A stretch of 64,000 nucleotides of DNA, taken from assembly GCA_937958185.1 (NCBI GenBank), contig CALFFN010000009.1, positions 62,001-126,000 on the forward strand, given 5' to 3'. This document shows, in pieces, positions 25,046 to 32,769 of the stretch (position 1 is its first letter; each line of letters begins with the position of its first letter). This DNA comes from an uncultured Neglectibacter sp. Its GTDB lineage: Bacteria > Bacillota > Clostridia > Oscillospirales > Acutalibacteraceae. The notes under the pieces were generated by a model. The model was given only the letters and a program-made list of their open reading frames with translations, made no database searches and was not told the origin of the DNA. The position numbers and the translations under genes are program-made.

Positions 25046-26317
25046 ATGTTCATTGACATTGCGAAAATTAAGATCAAAGCCGGCGACGGCGGCGACGGAG
25101 CGGTGGCGTTCCACCGGGAAAAATATGTGGCGTCCGGCGGTCCTGACGGCGGTGACGGCGGCAGAGGCGGCAACGTGGTCTTCCAGGTGGACGACAATCT
25201 GTCCACTTTGGCGGATTTCCGCTACAAGCGCAAATATGTGGCGCAGCGGGGCGAAAACGGCAGGGGGAACCGCTGCTTCGGAAAAAGCGCGCCCGACCTG
25301 GTGGTAAAGGTCCCCAGGGGGACGCTGATCAAAGACGCCGAGACAGGGCGCGTGCTGGCGGATATGTCGGGGGACGAGCCCCAGGTCATCGCCAGGGGCG
25401 GCAGGGGCGGCTGGGGCAATTCCCATTTTGCCACCCCCACCCGGCAGACCCCCCGTTTTGCCAAGCCCGGAACTCCCGGGGAGGAGCTGGAGATCCAGCT
25501 GGAATTAAAGCTTCTGGCAGACGTGGGGCTGGTGGGCTTTCCCAATGTGGGAAAATCCACGCTGGTGTCGGTGGTCAGCGAAGCAAAGCCCAATATTGCC
25601 AATTACCATTTCACCACCCTGACCCCGGTGCTGGGCGTGGTGCATATGCAGGACGGGAAATCCTTTGTCATGGCGGATATCCCGGGTCTCATCGAGGGCG
25701 CGTGGCAGGGCGTTGGGCTGGGGCACCAGTTCTTGCGCCACGTGGAGCGCTGCCGGCTGCTGGTGCATATTGTGGATATAGCGGGCAGCGAGGGGAGAAA
25801 TCCGAAAGAGGATTTCCGGGTCATCAACGAGGAGCTGCGGAAATTCAACGCCGAGCTGGCGGAGCGCCCCATGCTGGTTGCCGGCAATAAATGCGACCTT
25901 GCCACAGACGGGCAGATCGAAGACTTCCGCCAATTCGTAGAGGAGCAGGGCTATGCCTTCTTTCCCATCATGGCGCCGATCCGGCAGGGCGTAGACGAAC
26001 TGATGAACGCGGTGCTTGCCCGGCTTTCCCAGCTTCCGCCTATTTTGCGGTATGAAGCGGAGCAGCCGGAGCTTCAGCCTGTGGAAGCGCTGCAGCGCGG
26101 CAAGGTGGATATCACCTGTGAGGACGGCGTGTATTTCGTCCGCGCGCCGTGGCTCTTGAAGATCATGAACAACGTGAATTTCGACGAGACCGACTCTCTC
26201 CAGTATTTTCAGCGGGTGCTGATCCAGACAGGGGTCATCGACGCGCTCCGGGAAGCCGGAGTGAAAGAGGGGGATACAGTAGATATGTACGATCTGGAAT
26301 TTGACTTTATCGAGTAA
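25046..26317 (+). CDS. obg: GTPase Obg
   Basis: Essential GTPase of 50S assembly, stress and sporulation control. Residues 1-158 are the glycine-rich Obg fold (GDGGDGAVAFHREKYV, GGRGGNV, RGGRGGWGNSHFATPTRQTPRF); residues 159-330 are the G domain with GFPNVGKST (G1), HFTTLTP (G2), ADIPGLIEGA (G3) and GNKCDL (G4); the C-terminal OCT domain ends in YDLEFDFIE. 423 residues, normal for Firmicutes. Its position after rpmA is conserved. Confidence 0.97.
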   Translation: MFIDIAKIKIKAGDGGDGAVAFHREKYVASGGPDGGDGGRGGNVVFQVDDNLSTLADFRYKRKYVAQRGENGRGNRCFGKSAPDLVVKVPRGTLIKDAETGRVLADMSGDEPQVIARGGRGGWGNSHFATPTRQTPRFAKPGTPGEELEIQLELKLLADVGLVGFPNVGKSTLVSVVSEAKPNIANYHFTTLTPVLGVVHMQDGKSFVMADIPGLIEGAWQGVGLGHQFLRHVERCRLLVHIVDIAGSEGRNPKEDFRVINEELRKFNAELAERPMLVAGNKCDLATDGQIEDFRQFVEEQGYAFFPIMAPIRQGVDELMNAVLARLSQLPPILRYEAEQPELQPVEALQRGKVDITCEDGVYFVRAPWLLKIMNNVNFDETDSLQYFQRVLIQTGVIDALREAGVKEGDTVDMYDLEFDFIE

Positions 26318-26329
26318 GGAGGGGCGGCT

Positions 26330-26734
26330 TTGGAAAAGCTATTGGACGGCGGCGCTCCGCCGCTGAACGAAATGAGCCCCCTGACGCTGGCGTTTCTGGG
26401 AGACGGCGTTTACGAGCTGTTTGTCCGGGAATATCTGGTGGATAAGGGCAGCTGCCCTGTGAAAAAACTGCACAGCCGGGCAGTGGAGCTGGTGCGCTGT
26501 GAAGCGCAAAGCAAAGCGCTGACCGAAACCCTCTGGGAAATGCTTACCGAGGAGGAGCGGGCGGTGACTCTCCGGGGGCGCAACGCCCACGTGGGCCATG
26601 TGCCGAAAAACGCCCAGGTGGCGGATTACCACGGCGCAACGGCTTTGGAAACGCTGTTTGGTTATCTGTACTTAAAGGGAGAAACGGAACGCCTGCGGGA
26701 GCTGTTCACCGCAGTTCTGGAAGGGATAGGGTGA
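26330..26734 (+). CDS. mrnC: Mini-ribonuclease III
   Basis: 134-residue catalytic-domain-only RNase III, which matures 23S rRNA ends in Firmicutes. Signature residues are in LTLAFLGDGVYELFVREYL (metal-binding Asp) and DYHGATALETLFGYLYL (second acidic cluster). There is no dsRNA-binding domain, as expected. Start is TTG at 26330, 4 bases after AAGGAGGGG; obg stops 12 bases upstream, so it is in the same operon. Confidence 0.93.
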   Translation: MEKLLDGGAPPLNEMSPLTLAFLGDGVYELFVREYLVDKGSCPVKKLHSRAVELVRCEAQSKALTETLWEMLTEEERAVTLRGRNAHVGHVPKNAQVADYHGATALETLFGYLYLKGETERLRELFTAVLEGIG

Positions 26735-26738
26735 TTCT

Positions 26739-27662
26739 TTGGAGAAGCGGAAGAAAGTAAAAAATTTCCTGCTGGATATGCTGTTTATTCTGGTGGGTTC
26801 CATGATCTACGGGCTTTCCGTCAATGCCTTTACCTCGCCCAACCACATTGCGCCCGGCGGCGTGACGGGTCTTTCCACCCTGATCAACTATGTGTTCGGC
26901 ACGCCCATTGGTCTCATGGCGTTTCTTATCAATATCCCCATCATCATCTGGGCGATCGTTGAGATCGGCTACAAGCTGGTGCTGAGGACCATGATAGCTA
27001 TTGTGCTGTCTTCCACGATGATAGACGTGTTTTCCTATTTCATTCCGGCGTACCGGGGGGATATGATCCTGGTGGCGCTGTTCGCCGGGCTCTGCGAGGG
27101 CGTTGGGCTGTCCCTGACCTTCATTCGCGGCGCGACCACCGGCGGCACGGATATGCTGGCGCGCCTTCTGGGGCGCAGGCTGCCCCATATGTCCATGGGT
27201 AAGCTGATGCTTGCCATTGACGGCGTGATCGTGGTGATCTCTGCCTTTGTGTACGGCAGCATTGAGAACGCCATGTACGCCTGCATCGTCATTTTTGTGT
27301 CCACAAAGCTGATCGATTCCATTCTTTACGGCACGGATTCCGGCACGGGCAAGCTGTTTTTCGTCATGTCGCCGAAGGTTCGCGCCATGGGCGACCGCAT
27401 CATCAAGGAGCTGGACCGCACCGTGACTTATCTGGATTCCCACGGCGGCTATACCAGGGAGCCGGGGGAGACCATGATCTGTGCTGTCCGCCGGTTCGAG
27501 GTGTACCACATTCAAATGATCATCCGGGAAGAGGACCGGGATGCCTTTGTGATCGTCGGCGACGCCGGGGAGATCACCGGCGAGGGCTTCCGCCCGGTGC
27601 GCTCCGACGACAAGCCCTTGAAAGAAATTCTGCAAAGCTTAAAAAGCAAAAAGGATTCCTGA
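26739..27662 (+). CDS. YitT-family membrane protein (DUF2179 C-terminal domain)
   Basis: 307 residues. Five or six hydrophobic segments fill residues 5-175 (LLDMLFILVGSMIYGLSVNAF, NHIAPGGVTGLSTLINYVFG, RGATTGGTDMLARL), followed by a cytosolic DUF2179 domain (about 215-295; TYLDSHGGYTREPGETMICAV). Function of the family is unknown. It starts at TTG 26739, four bases after mrnC. A terminator hairpin follows directly. Confidence 0.9.
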   Translation: MEKRKKVKNFLLDMLFILVGSMIYGLSVNAFTSPNHIAPGGVTGLSTLINYVFGTPIGLMAFLINIPIIIWAIVEIGYKLVLRTMIAIVLSSTMIDVFSYFIPAYRGDMILVALFAGLCEGVGLSLTFIRGATTGGTDMLARLLGRRLPHMSMGKLMLAIDGVIVVISAFVYGSIENAMYACIVIFVSTKLIDSILYGTDSGTGKLFFVMSPKVRAMGDRIIKELDRTVTYLDSHGGYTREPGETMICAVRRFEVYHIQMIIREEDRDAFVIVGDAGEITGEGFRPVRSDDKPLKEILQSLKSKKDS

Positions 27663-27668
27663 AAAGCG

Positions 27669-27705
27669 AAACCCCGAAAGCTTACGAAATAAGCCTCCGG
27701 GGTTT
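27669..27705. terminator. Terminator shared by the YitT gene and the microprotein gene
   Basis: AAACCCCG (27669-27676) pairs with CGGGGTTT (27698-27705), with an inner stem GCTTA-CGAAA-TAAGC. It lies between convergent genes and has no strong T tract on either side. Confidence 0.55.
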
Positions 27706-27734
27706 CCGAACGTCTTTTTCTGCCAGCGAGAACC

Positions 27735-27881
27735 TTAGAACTGCTCCTGCTGCTGGTTCTTGTTGTTCTTGGAATTCTGAGAATTCTGGTTCTTCTTGTT
27801 CTGAGAATTCTTGGAATTCTGGTTCTGGTTCTGATTCTGCTGGTTGTTGTTCTGGTTGTTCTGATTGTTACACATAAGCAT
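27735..27881 (-). CDS. Asn/Gln-rich 48-residue microprotein, unknown, possibly spore-related
   Basis: A minus-strand ORF of 48 codons: ATG CTT ATG TGT then almost only Asn, Gln, Ser and Lys, ending QQQEQF. I count 19 Asn and 14 Gln of 48, plus a single Cys at position 4 and no hydrophobic core. AAAGGAG (27884-27890) is close to the first ATG and better spaced for the second ATG (27875). The DNA is a run of AAC/AAT/CAG triplets, but the frame is clean and has its own ribosome site, a terminator downstream, and a promoter-like pair upstream. The composition recalls gamma-type small acid-soluble spore proteins, which are Asn/Gln-rich and disordered; I see no actual homology. It may instead be a simple-sequence tract that happens to be open. 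Confidence 0.6.
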   Translation of the reverse strand: MLMCNNQNNQNNNQQNQNQNQNSKNSQNKKNQNSQNSKNNKNQQQEQF

Positions 27882-27900
27882 ATCGCTCCTTTCCGTTCTT

Positions 27901-27929
27901 TAGTGTGGGCGGAATGAATGGGATTATGC
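27901..27929 (-). promoter_or_regulatory. Candidate forespore-type (SigG-like) promoter of the microprotein
   Basis: On the minus strand GCATA (27925-27929), 17 bases, CACACTA (27901-27907), which lies about 20 bases before the start codon. The Bacillus SigG pattern is about GHATR, 17-18 bases, CATNNTA; the -10 here differs at one conserved base. No sigma-A pair is as well placed. Confidence 0.35.
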
Positions 27930-28031
27930 AAAAAAATTTGCCGGGCAGAAAGCTGCTTTTTGACCATGGGTCGGGATCGGAAAAAAGCAAGGGGCATTCT
28001 GCCGGGCAGGGAAAGGGAAGAGGTCGCCATT

Positions 28032-29360
28032 ATGGAGCTGCCAAAGGTTTTCCTGGATAGAATGAAAGCTTTGCTGGGCGGGGAATTTTCAGATTACCTT
28101 GCCTGTATGGAGCAGCCGCCGAAAAAGGGCGTGCGGCTCAATCCGCTGAAATGTGATTGGGAAACTTTGGAAAAAAGCGTTCCCTTTGCCCTTTCTCCCA
28201 CGCCTTTTTCCCCGCTGTGCCGCACTGCGGAGCATTTGGACAAGCCCGGTCTGCTGCCTGCCCATCACGCGGGAATGTTCTATTCTCAGGAGCCCTCCGC
28301 GTCCTCCGCCGTGACCGTCCTTGCCCCTCAGCCCGGAGAAAATATCCTCGACCTCTGCGCCGCCCCCGGCGGGAAGTCCACCCAGATCGCCGGGCTGCTG
28401 CAGGGCAGGGGGCTTCTCTGGGCAAATGAGATCGTTCGCAGCCGGGCTGCTGCGCTGCTGTCCAATCTGGAACGCATGGGTGCTGAAAATGCCGTGGTGT
28501 CTTCCTGCCACCCCCAAAAGCTCTGCGAAAGCCTGCGGGGGTATTTTGACCGGGTGCTGGTGGACGCTCCCTGCTCCGGCGAGGGAATGTTCCGGCGGGA
28601 CGAGACCGCCGTCCGGGAGTGGACGCCGGAAAGCCCTGCCGCCTGCGCCCAGCGCCAGCAGTCCATTTTGGATTCCGCCGCGCTGGCAGTCAGGGAGGGC
28701 GGCGTGCTGGTGTATTCCACCTGCACCTTTTCCGTGGAGGAAAACGAGGGTACGGTAAAGTCCTTTTTGCAACGCCACCCGGAATTTACTCTGCTGCCCA
28801 TTGAGGAAAGCTTTGGCAGACCGGCTTTCGATCTGCCCGCCGCCCGCCGCATTTTTCCCATGGACGGCGGCGAGGGGCATTTTGTGGCTAAGCTTCTGCG
28901 AACCGGGGAAAACCCCTGCCGTATCTTGACCCTTTCCGGGCAGGCGCGGAAGGAAACCGCCCGCATGGCGCGGGAGCTGTTTGACAGCCTGTTTTTCGAC
29001 CCTCTGACCGCCCCCATCGCGCAATTTGGCGATAAAGTCCTTTTGCTGCCGGAGAAGCTGCCCCAGCTGTCCGGACTGGGCGTTCTGCGGGCAGGGGTAG
29101 AGCTGGGCGAGCAGCGGGGCAATCGTATTGAGCCGGCTCACGGTCTGTTCATGAGCAGGAAAAAAGTCCAGTGCCGCAATAGCCTGGACTTTTCCCCCGA
29201 CAGCCCGGCGCTTGCGGCTTTTCTGCGGGGAGAGGAGATCGACAGCGGTACCGCGGGCTATACCGCCGTCTGTGTAAACGGCGTGGTCACCGGCTTTGGC
29301 AAGGCTTCCGGCGGCCGCCTGAAGAACCGCTACCCCAAGGGCCTGCGGAATTTCGGGTAG
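28032..29360 (+). CDS. RsmF/YebU-like rRNA m5C methyltransferase (NOL1/NOP2/Sun family)
   Basis: 442 residues. Class I methyltransferase core: motif I ILDLCAAPGGKSTQIAGLL (about 103-121), motif IV VDAPCSGEGMFRRDE with the release Cys, and motif VI VYSTCTFSVEENEG with the catalytic Cys. The C-terminal 130 residues form a PUA-like RsmF tail (HGLFMSRKK, YTAVCVNGVVTGFGKASGGRLKNRYPKGLR). It likely methylates C5 of a 16S rRNA cytosine. The frame is open 38 codons upstream, but the ATG at 28032 gives the homologous start (MELPKVFLDRM). No operon partner. Confidence 0.9.
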   Translation: MELPKVFLDRMKALLGGEFSDYLACMEQPPKKGVRLNPLKCDWETLEKSVPFALSPTPFSPLCRTAEHLDKPGLLPAHHAGMFYSQEPSASSAVTVLAPQPGENILDLCAAPGGKSTQIAGLLQGRGLLWANEIVRSRAAALLSNLERMGAENAVVSSCHPQKLCESLRGYFDRVLVDAPCSGEGMFRRDETAVREWTPESPAACAQRQQSILDSAALAVREGGVLVYSTCTFSVEENEGTVKSFLQRHPEFTLLPIEESFGRPAFDLPAARRIFPMDGGEGHFVAKLLRTGENPCRILTLSGQARKETARMARELFDSLFFDPLTAPIAQFGDKVLLLPEKLPQLSGLGVLRAGVELGEQRGNRIEPAHGLFMSRKKVQCRNSLDFSPDSPALAAFLRGEEIDSGTAGYTAVCVNGVVTGFGKASGGRLKNRYPKGLRNFG

Positions 29361-29398
29361 ATGGAAAAATTACTGGCTGTATTTGTGAGGCTGATATC

Positions 29399-29941
29399 AT
29401 GAAAGGGTTTGAGCGGGATAATCAATACTTTTCTCTTTGTGGGTTAAATTGCGGACTGTGCCCTATGCTTTTGGGAAATTACTGTGGCGGTTGCGGCAAT
29501 GGCAATCAATCCTGCAGGATTGCGAAATGCAGTCTTGAACATGAAAAAATAGGATATTGCTATGAGTGCAAACAATATCCATGCGAAAAATATGAAAATA
29601 TTGATGAATATGATTCTTTTATTACACACAGGCGGCGAAGGGCAGATTTAGAAAAAGCGCAACGCATAGGCATTGCGCAATATAATCTTGAACAGCAGGA
29701 AAAAGCACAGATTCTTTCCTGCTTACTGTCTAACTATAATGACGGGCGCAGGAAGAATTTCTTTTGTGTGGCAGTCAATCTGTTAGAGCTTTCAGAGATA
29801 CAGGAGGCGATAAAGGAAATACAGTCCAATGACGAATTGCCCTCACTGTCATTCAAGGAACGGTCTTCGTATGTGGTAGAGGTGTTTCAAAGGATTGCCG
29901 GCAGAAGAAATATAGAATTGAAACTGATCAGGAAAAAGTAA
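29399..29941 (+). CDS. Cys-rich DUF3795-family protein, AT-rich gene
   Basis: 180 residues. The N-terminal half is a Cys-rich metal- or redox-site-like region: CGLNCGLCPML, CGGCGNGNQSC, then CSLEH, CYECKQYPCEKY, the pattern of DUF3795 proteins of anaerobes. The C-terminal half is helical and basic. Function unknown. Base and codon use differ sharply from both neighbours (many AAT, AAA, GAA, ATA codons), so the gene was probably acquired recently. GTGAGG precedes the ATG. It converges on tmcAL. Confidence 0.85.
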   Translation: MKGFERDNQYFSLCGLNCGLCPMLLGNYCGGCGNGNQSCRIAKCSLEHEKIGYCYECKQYPCEKYENIDEYDSFITHRRRRADLEKAQRIGIAQYNLEQQEKAQILSCLLSNYNDGRRKNFFCVAVNLLELSEIQEAIKEIQSNDELPSLSFKERSSYVVEVFQRIAGRRNIELKLIRKK

Positions 29942-29956
29942 CAGCTTTCAGCTAGT

Positions 29957-29989
29957 CGGGGGGGATTCACTTGGGTGAAGCCCCTCTTG
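29957..29989. terminator. Hairpin between DUF3795 gene and tmcAL
   Basis: GGGG and TTCAC pair with GTGAA and CCCC around a TTGG loop. It includes the tmcAL stop region. No T tract, so a weak or bidirectional terminator. Confidence 0.35.
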
Positions 29990-31196
29990 ACAAATGCTCT
30001 TTTATCAGTTTTTCCGTATAATCCCGCCCGCAGGGAACAGGGACAGGGGTCATCAAGGCGTACAGGTCGTCGGCTGCTGCTTCCAGCTGGAACAGGCGGA
30101 GCGCGTCGCCGCCCAGCCTTTGAAAATCCGCCGCCCGGGCGGCAATGGGCAGGGCAGGGGAGGCTTTTTTCAGCAGCCTTTCTCCGCTGTCCGTCATGCC
30201 CAGTACCCGGAGATAGGGCGGGAGAGCGGGCAGGTCCTTTGTCACGCCCAAAAAGGCGTAGAGCACCAGCCGCCGGAGCCGGGCGTGAGAATACCGCTTG
30301 GATTTCACAAGCGCCAGAAATTCTTCCAGCGTTCCCGATTTTCCGGCAGCCGCCAGCAGCCGGTGCTCCAGCCCCTCGCTGACGTCCGGCAAAGCGGCAA
30401 ACTCCGGCAGGGTCATGGTGCGAAGTTTACATAATATTGCACGCTCCAGCAAGGCGGTGTCTGCGGGGCAGCGCCCCGCCTTTATTTCTTCCGCCAGGGG
30501 CCCGACGGTATAGTCCGGCACGAGACCGTCCAAAGCCTTTCCAGCCCGCAGCAGCTCCCGCAGCTCTCCGGCGGAGCGGTTCTCATCGTCCGCTGCCGCT
30601 TTGTCATGTCCCGCGCCTACCCGGGGGAATACCAGCGGCTGGATACTGCTCTGTTCCCGCAGCAGCGCTTTTTCATATTCAATGCCAAGAATGGCGTTTG
30701 GAGAGCGCAGCAGCGGCAGGATATCTTCTCCCAGCAGAGCGATAAGCGCCTGCTCCCGCCGCTGGGCAAAGGGCTCGCCGTGGTCGGGCAGGGCGGCAAG
30801 GGCGCGGGAAAAGTCCTCAGACAGCAGGGCTTGGGCAATGCGCGAAAGCTGTTCCTGCCAGGGAAATTCGCTGCCGAACGCCAGATAGTCCACAGTTCCC
30901 AAAGCGGACAGCAGATGCACGCCCCCGGCGGCAAAGCGCTCTGCCCCCGCGCACGCCCAGGGGAGGGGCAGCTCCAGCACCAGGTCCGCTCCGGCTTCCA
31001 GCGCAAGGCGGCAGCGCGCCCATTTGTCCAGAATGGCAGGCTCGCCCCGCTGGACAAAATTCCCGCTCATCACGCAGACAAGCCCCTCCGCCCGCTGCTT
31101 TACCTGCCGGAACAGCGCTTCATGCCCTTTGTGCAGGGGGTTCAGTTCGCAGATGATCGCCGCGTTTTTTTTATTTTGTGTCACTTTCTCCGGCAT
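29967..31196 (-). CDS. tmcAL: tRNA(Met) cytidine acetate ligase
   Basis: 409-residue YlbM/TmcAL enzyme that makes N4-acetylcytidine at the wobble base of elongator tRNA-Met from acetate and ATP. The nucleotidyltransferase-like N-terminus shows ICELNPLHKGHEALF (HxGH), VMSGNFVQRGEPAILDKWAR, and ADLVLELP. It is divergent from ackA, a common Firmicute arrangement that links two acetate-using enzymes. The start overlaps the ackA promoter region: AAGGAG for this gene reads across the ackA -35. Confidence 0.93.
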   Translation of the reverse strand: MPEKVTQNKKNAAIICELNPLHKGHEALFRQVKQRAEGLVCVMSGNFVQRGEPAILDKWARCRLALEAGADLVLELPLPWACAGAERFAAGGVHLLSALGTVDYLAFGSEFPWQEQLSRIAQALLSEDFSRALAALPDHGEPFAQRREQALIALLGEDILPLLRSPNAILGIEYEKALLREQSSIQPLVFPRVGAGHDKAAADDENRSAGELRELLRAGKALDGLVPDYTVGPLAEEIKAGRCPADTALLERAILCKLRTMTLPEFAALPDVSEGLEHRLLAAAGKSGTLEEFLALVKSKRYSHARLRRLVLYAFLGVTKDLPALPPYLRVLGMTDSGERLLKKASPALPIAARAADFQRLGGDALRLFQLEAAADDLYALMTPVPVPCGRDYTEKLIKEHLSRGASPK

Positions 31197-31212
31197 TTTT
31201 CCCCAAAACTCC

Positions 31213-31241
31213 TTGAATTTGGCTGCAAAATGTACTAAAAT
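31213..31241 (+). promoter_or_regulatory. ackA: Promoter of ackA
   Basis: TTGAAT (31213-31218), 17 bases, TAAAAT (31236-31241). It is about 17 bases from the divergent tmcAL start and leaves an untranslated leader of about 140 bases that holds a GGTCGC/GCGACC stem (31297-31319 region). Confidence 0.6.
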
Positions 31242-31387
31242 AAAAACGATATGTCCCGGCGGCGCCGTCGGAACCCAACTTTATCTTACCGCAATCGGTC
31301 GCAAATGGCAAGCGCGACCGGGCGTAAAAGTAGATTTTCCCGAGCGGGCTCCGTTCGGTCACAAATTTGGAAAGGAAGAAACAGAAC

Positions 31388-32596
31388 ATGAAAATTCTCG
31401 TTATCAATGCAGGCAGCTCGTCCCTGAAGTACCAGCTGATCGACATGGACACGGAGGAAATGCTGTGCAAGGGCAACTGTGAACGGATCGGTATGGAGAT
31501 GGGCGTTTTTACCCACAAGACGGCAGACGGCAGAGAGCTGCACAAGGACGTCGCCATGGCTGACCACACCGCTGCCTTTACCCAGGTCAAGGACGCTTTG
31601 ATCGACCCTGAGTACGGCGTGCTGAAAAGCCTGGACGAGGTGTCCGCCATCGGTCACCGCGTGGTGCAGGGCGGCTCGCTGTTCAGCAAATCCGTGCTGG
31701 TGGACGACAAGGTGATCGAGGGCATCGAAAGCCTGATCCCGCTGGCGCCGCTGCACAACAAGGCGCACGTGCAGGGCATTCGCGCCTGCCGCAATCTGTT
31801 CGGTGACAAGGTGCCGGAAGCCGTGGTGTTCGATACCTCCTTCCATTCCACCATGCCCCCCAAGGCATATATGTTCCCCATTCCTTATGAGTATTACGAG
31901 AAATACGCCGTGCGCCGCTATGGCGCTCACGGCACCTCCCACCGCTATGTCACTGCCCGCTGCGCGGAGCTGATGGGAAAGAAGCCGGAGGACTTGAAGC
32001 TTATCACCTGCCATTTGGGCAACGGCTCCTCCATTTCCGCTGTGGATCACGGCAAATGCGTGGACACCAGCATGGGTCTTACCCCGCTGGACGGCTTCAT
32101 GATGGGCACCCGCACCGGCACGCTGGACCCCTCCGTGGTCACCTTCCTGATGGACAAGGAGCATCTCAGCCCTGTGGAGATGGATCAGGTGCTCAACAAA
32201 AAATCCGGTCTGCTGGGTATTTCCGGCGTTTCCAGTGATGACCGCGACGTCACCGCCGCTGCCGATGAGGGCAACGAGCGCGCGAAGCTTGCGCAGGATA
32301 TCCTGGAATATCAGATCTCCAAATTCGTGGGCGGCTATATGGTCACCTTGGGCGGTTGCGACGCTATCGTGTTTACCGCGGGCATTGGCGAGAACCAGCC
32401 CCGCCACCGCGCTGCAGTCGGCAAGGCGCTGGGCTTTTTGGGCGTGAAGATCGACGAAAAGCTGAACGAGGAGATGATCCACGGGAAAGAAGGAAAGATA
32501 TCCACTCCCGATTCCTCCATTGAGGTCTATGTGATCCCCACCAACGAGGAGCTGGTCATCGCCCGGGATACCAAGGCGCTGGTCGAAAACCAGTAA
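31388..32596 (+). CDS. ackA: Acetate kinase
   Basis: Makes ATP and acetate from acetyl phosphate, the energy-yielding end of mixed-acid fermentation. 402 residues with the sugar-kinase fold: INAGSSSLKYQL at the start, HRVVQGG, FDTSFHSTMP, GAHGTSHRYV, CHLGNGSSISAV and FTAGIGENQPRHR. AGGAAG precedes the ATG at 31388; an in-frame ATG seven codons earlier lacks homology. pta is not adjacent, so acetyl phosphate comes from an enzyme encoded elsewhere. Confidence 0.97.
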   Translation: MKILVINAGSSSLKYQLIDMDTEEMLCKGNCERIGMEMGVFTHKTADGRELHKDVAMADHTAAFTQVKDALIDPEYGVLKSLDEVSAIGHRVVQGGSLFSKSVLVDDKVIEGIESLIPLAPLHNKAHVQGIRACRNLFGDKVPEAVVFDTSFHSTMPPKAYMFPIPYEYYEKYAVRRYGAHGTSHRYVTARCAELMGKKPEDLKLITCHLGNGSSISAVDHGKCVDTSMGLTPLDGFMMGTRTGTLDPSVVTFLMDKEHLSPVEMDQVLNKKSGLLGISGVSSDDRDVTAAADEGNERAKLAQDILEYQISKFVGGYMVTLGGCDAIVFTAGIGENQPRHRAAVGKALGFLGVKIDEKLNEEMIHGKEGKISTPDSSIEVYVIPTNEELVIARDTKALVENQ

Positions 32597-32624
32597 AGCG
32601 AAAAAAGACTTCCTTTGATTTTGA

Positions 32625-32677
32625 AAAAGCTCCGGCGATCGGCGTTTATCCGATAAGCGGAGCTTTTCCTTTTTCTG
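32625..32677 (+). terminator. Terminator after ackA
   Basis: AAAAGCTCCG (32625-32634) with CGGAGCTTTT (32658-32667), then CCTTTTTC. Confidence 0.85.
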
Positions 32678-32695
32678 TGAAATTCTCAGAAAAGA

Positions 32696-32724
32696 TTGCA
32701 ATTTTGAAACCTTTCCTGTATAAT
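32696..32724 (+). promoter_or_regulatory. Promoter of the SLH-lysozyme gene
   Basis: TTGCAA (32696-32701), 17 bases, TATAAT (32719-32724), leader about 40 bases with GGAGG at 32758. Confidence 0.75.
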
Positions 32725-32769
32725 AAGTATGTTTTATGTAAACACCAGAGATTTTTTGGAGGTTACAAC

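Noticed and set aside
27735..27881. The AAC/CAG-rich tract read as a CRISPR array or tandem DNA repeat
   Set aside because: No constant repeat with unique spacers; the pattern is codon-sized and keeps an open minus-strand frame.
29361..29401. 13-codon ORF just before the DUF3795 gene
   Set aside because: Too short, no ribosome site of its own; the bases act as the leader of the next gene.
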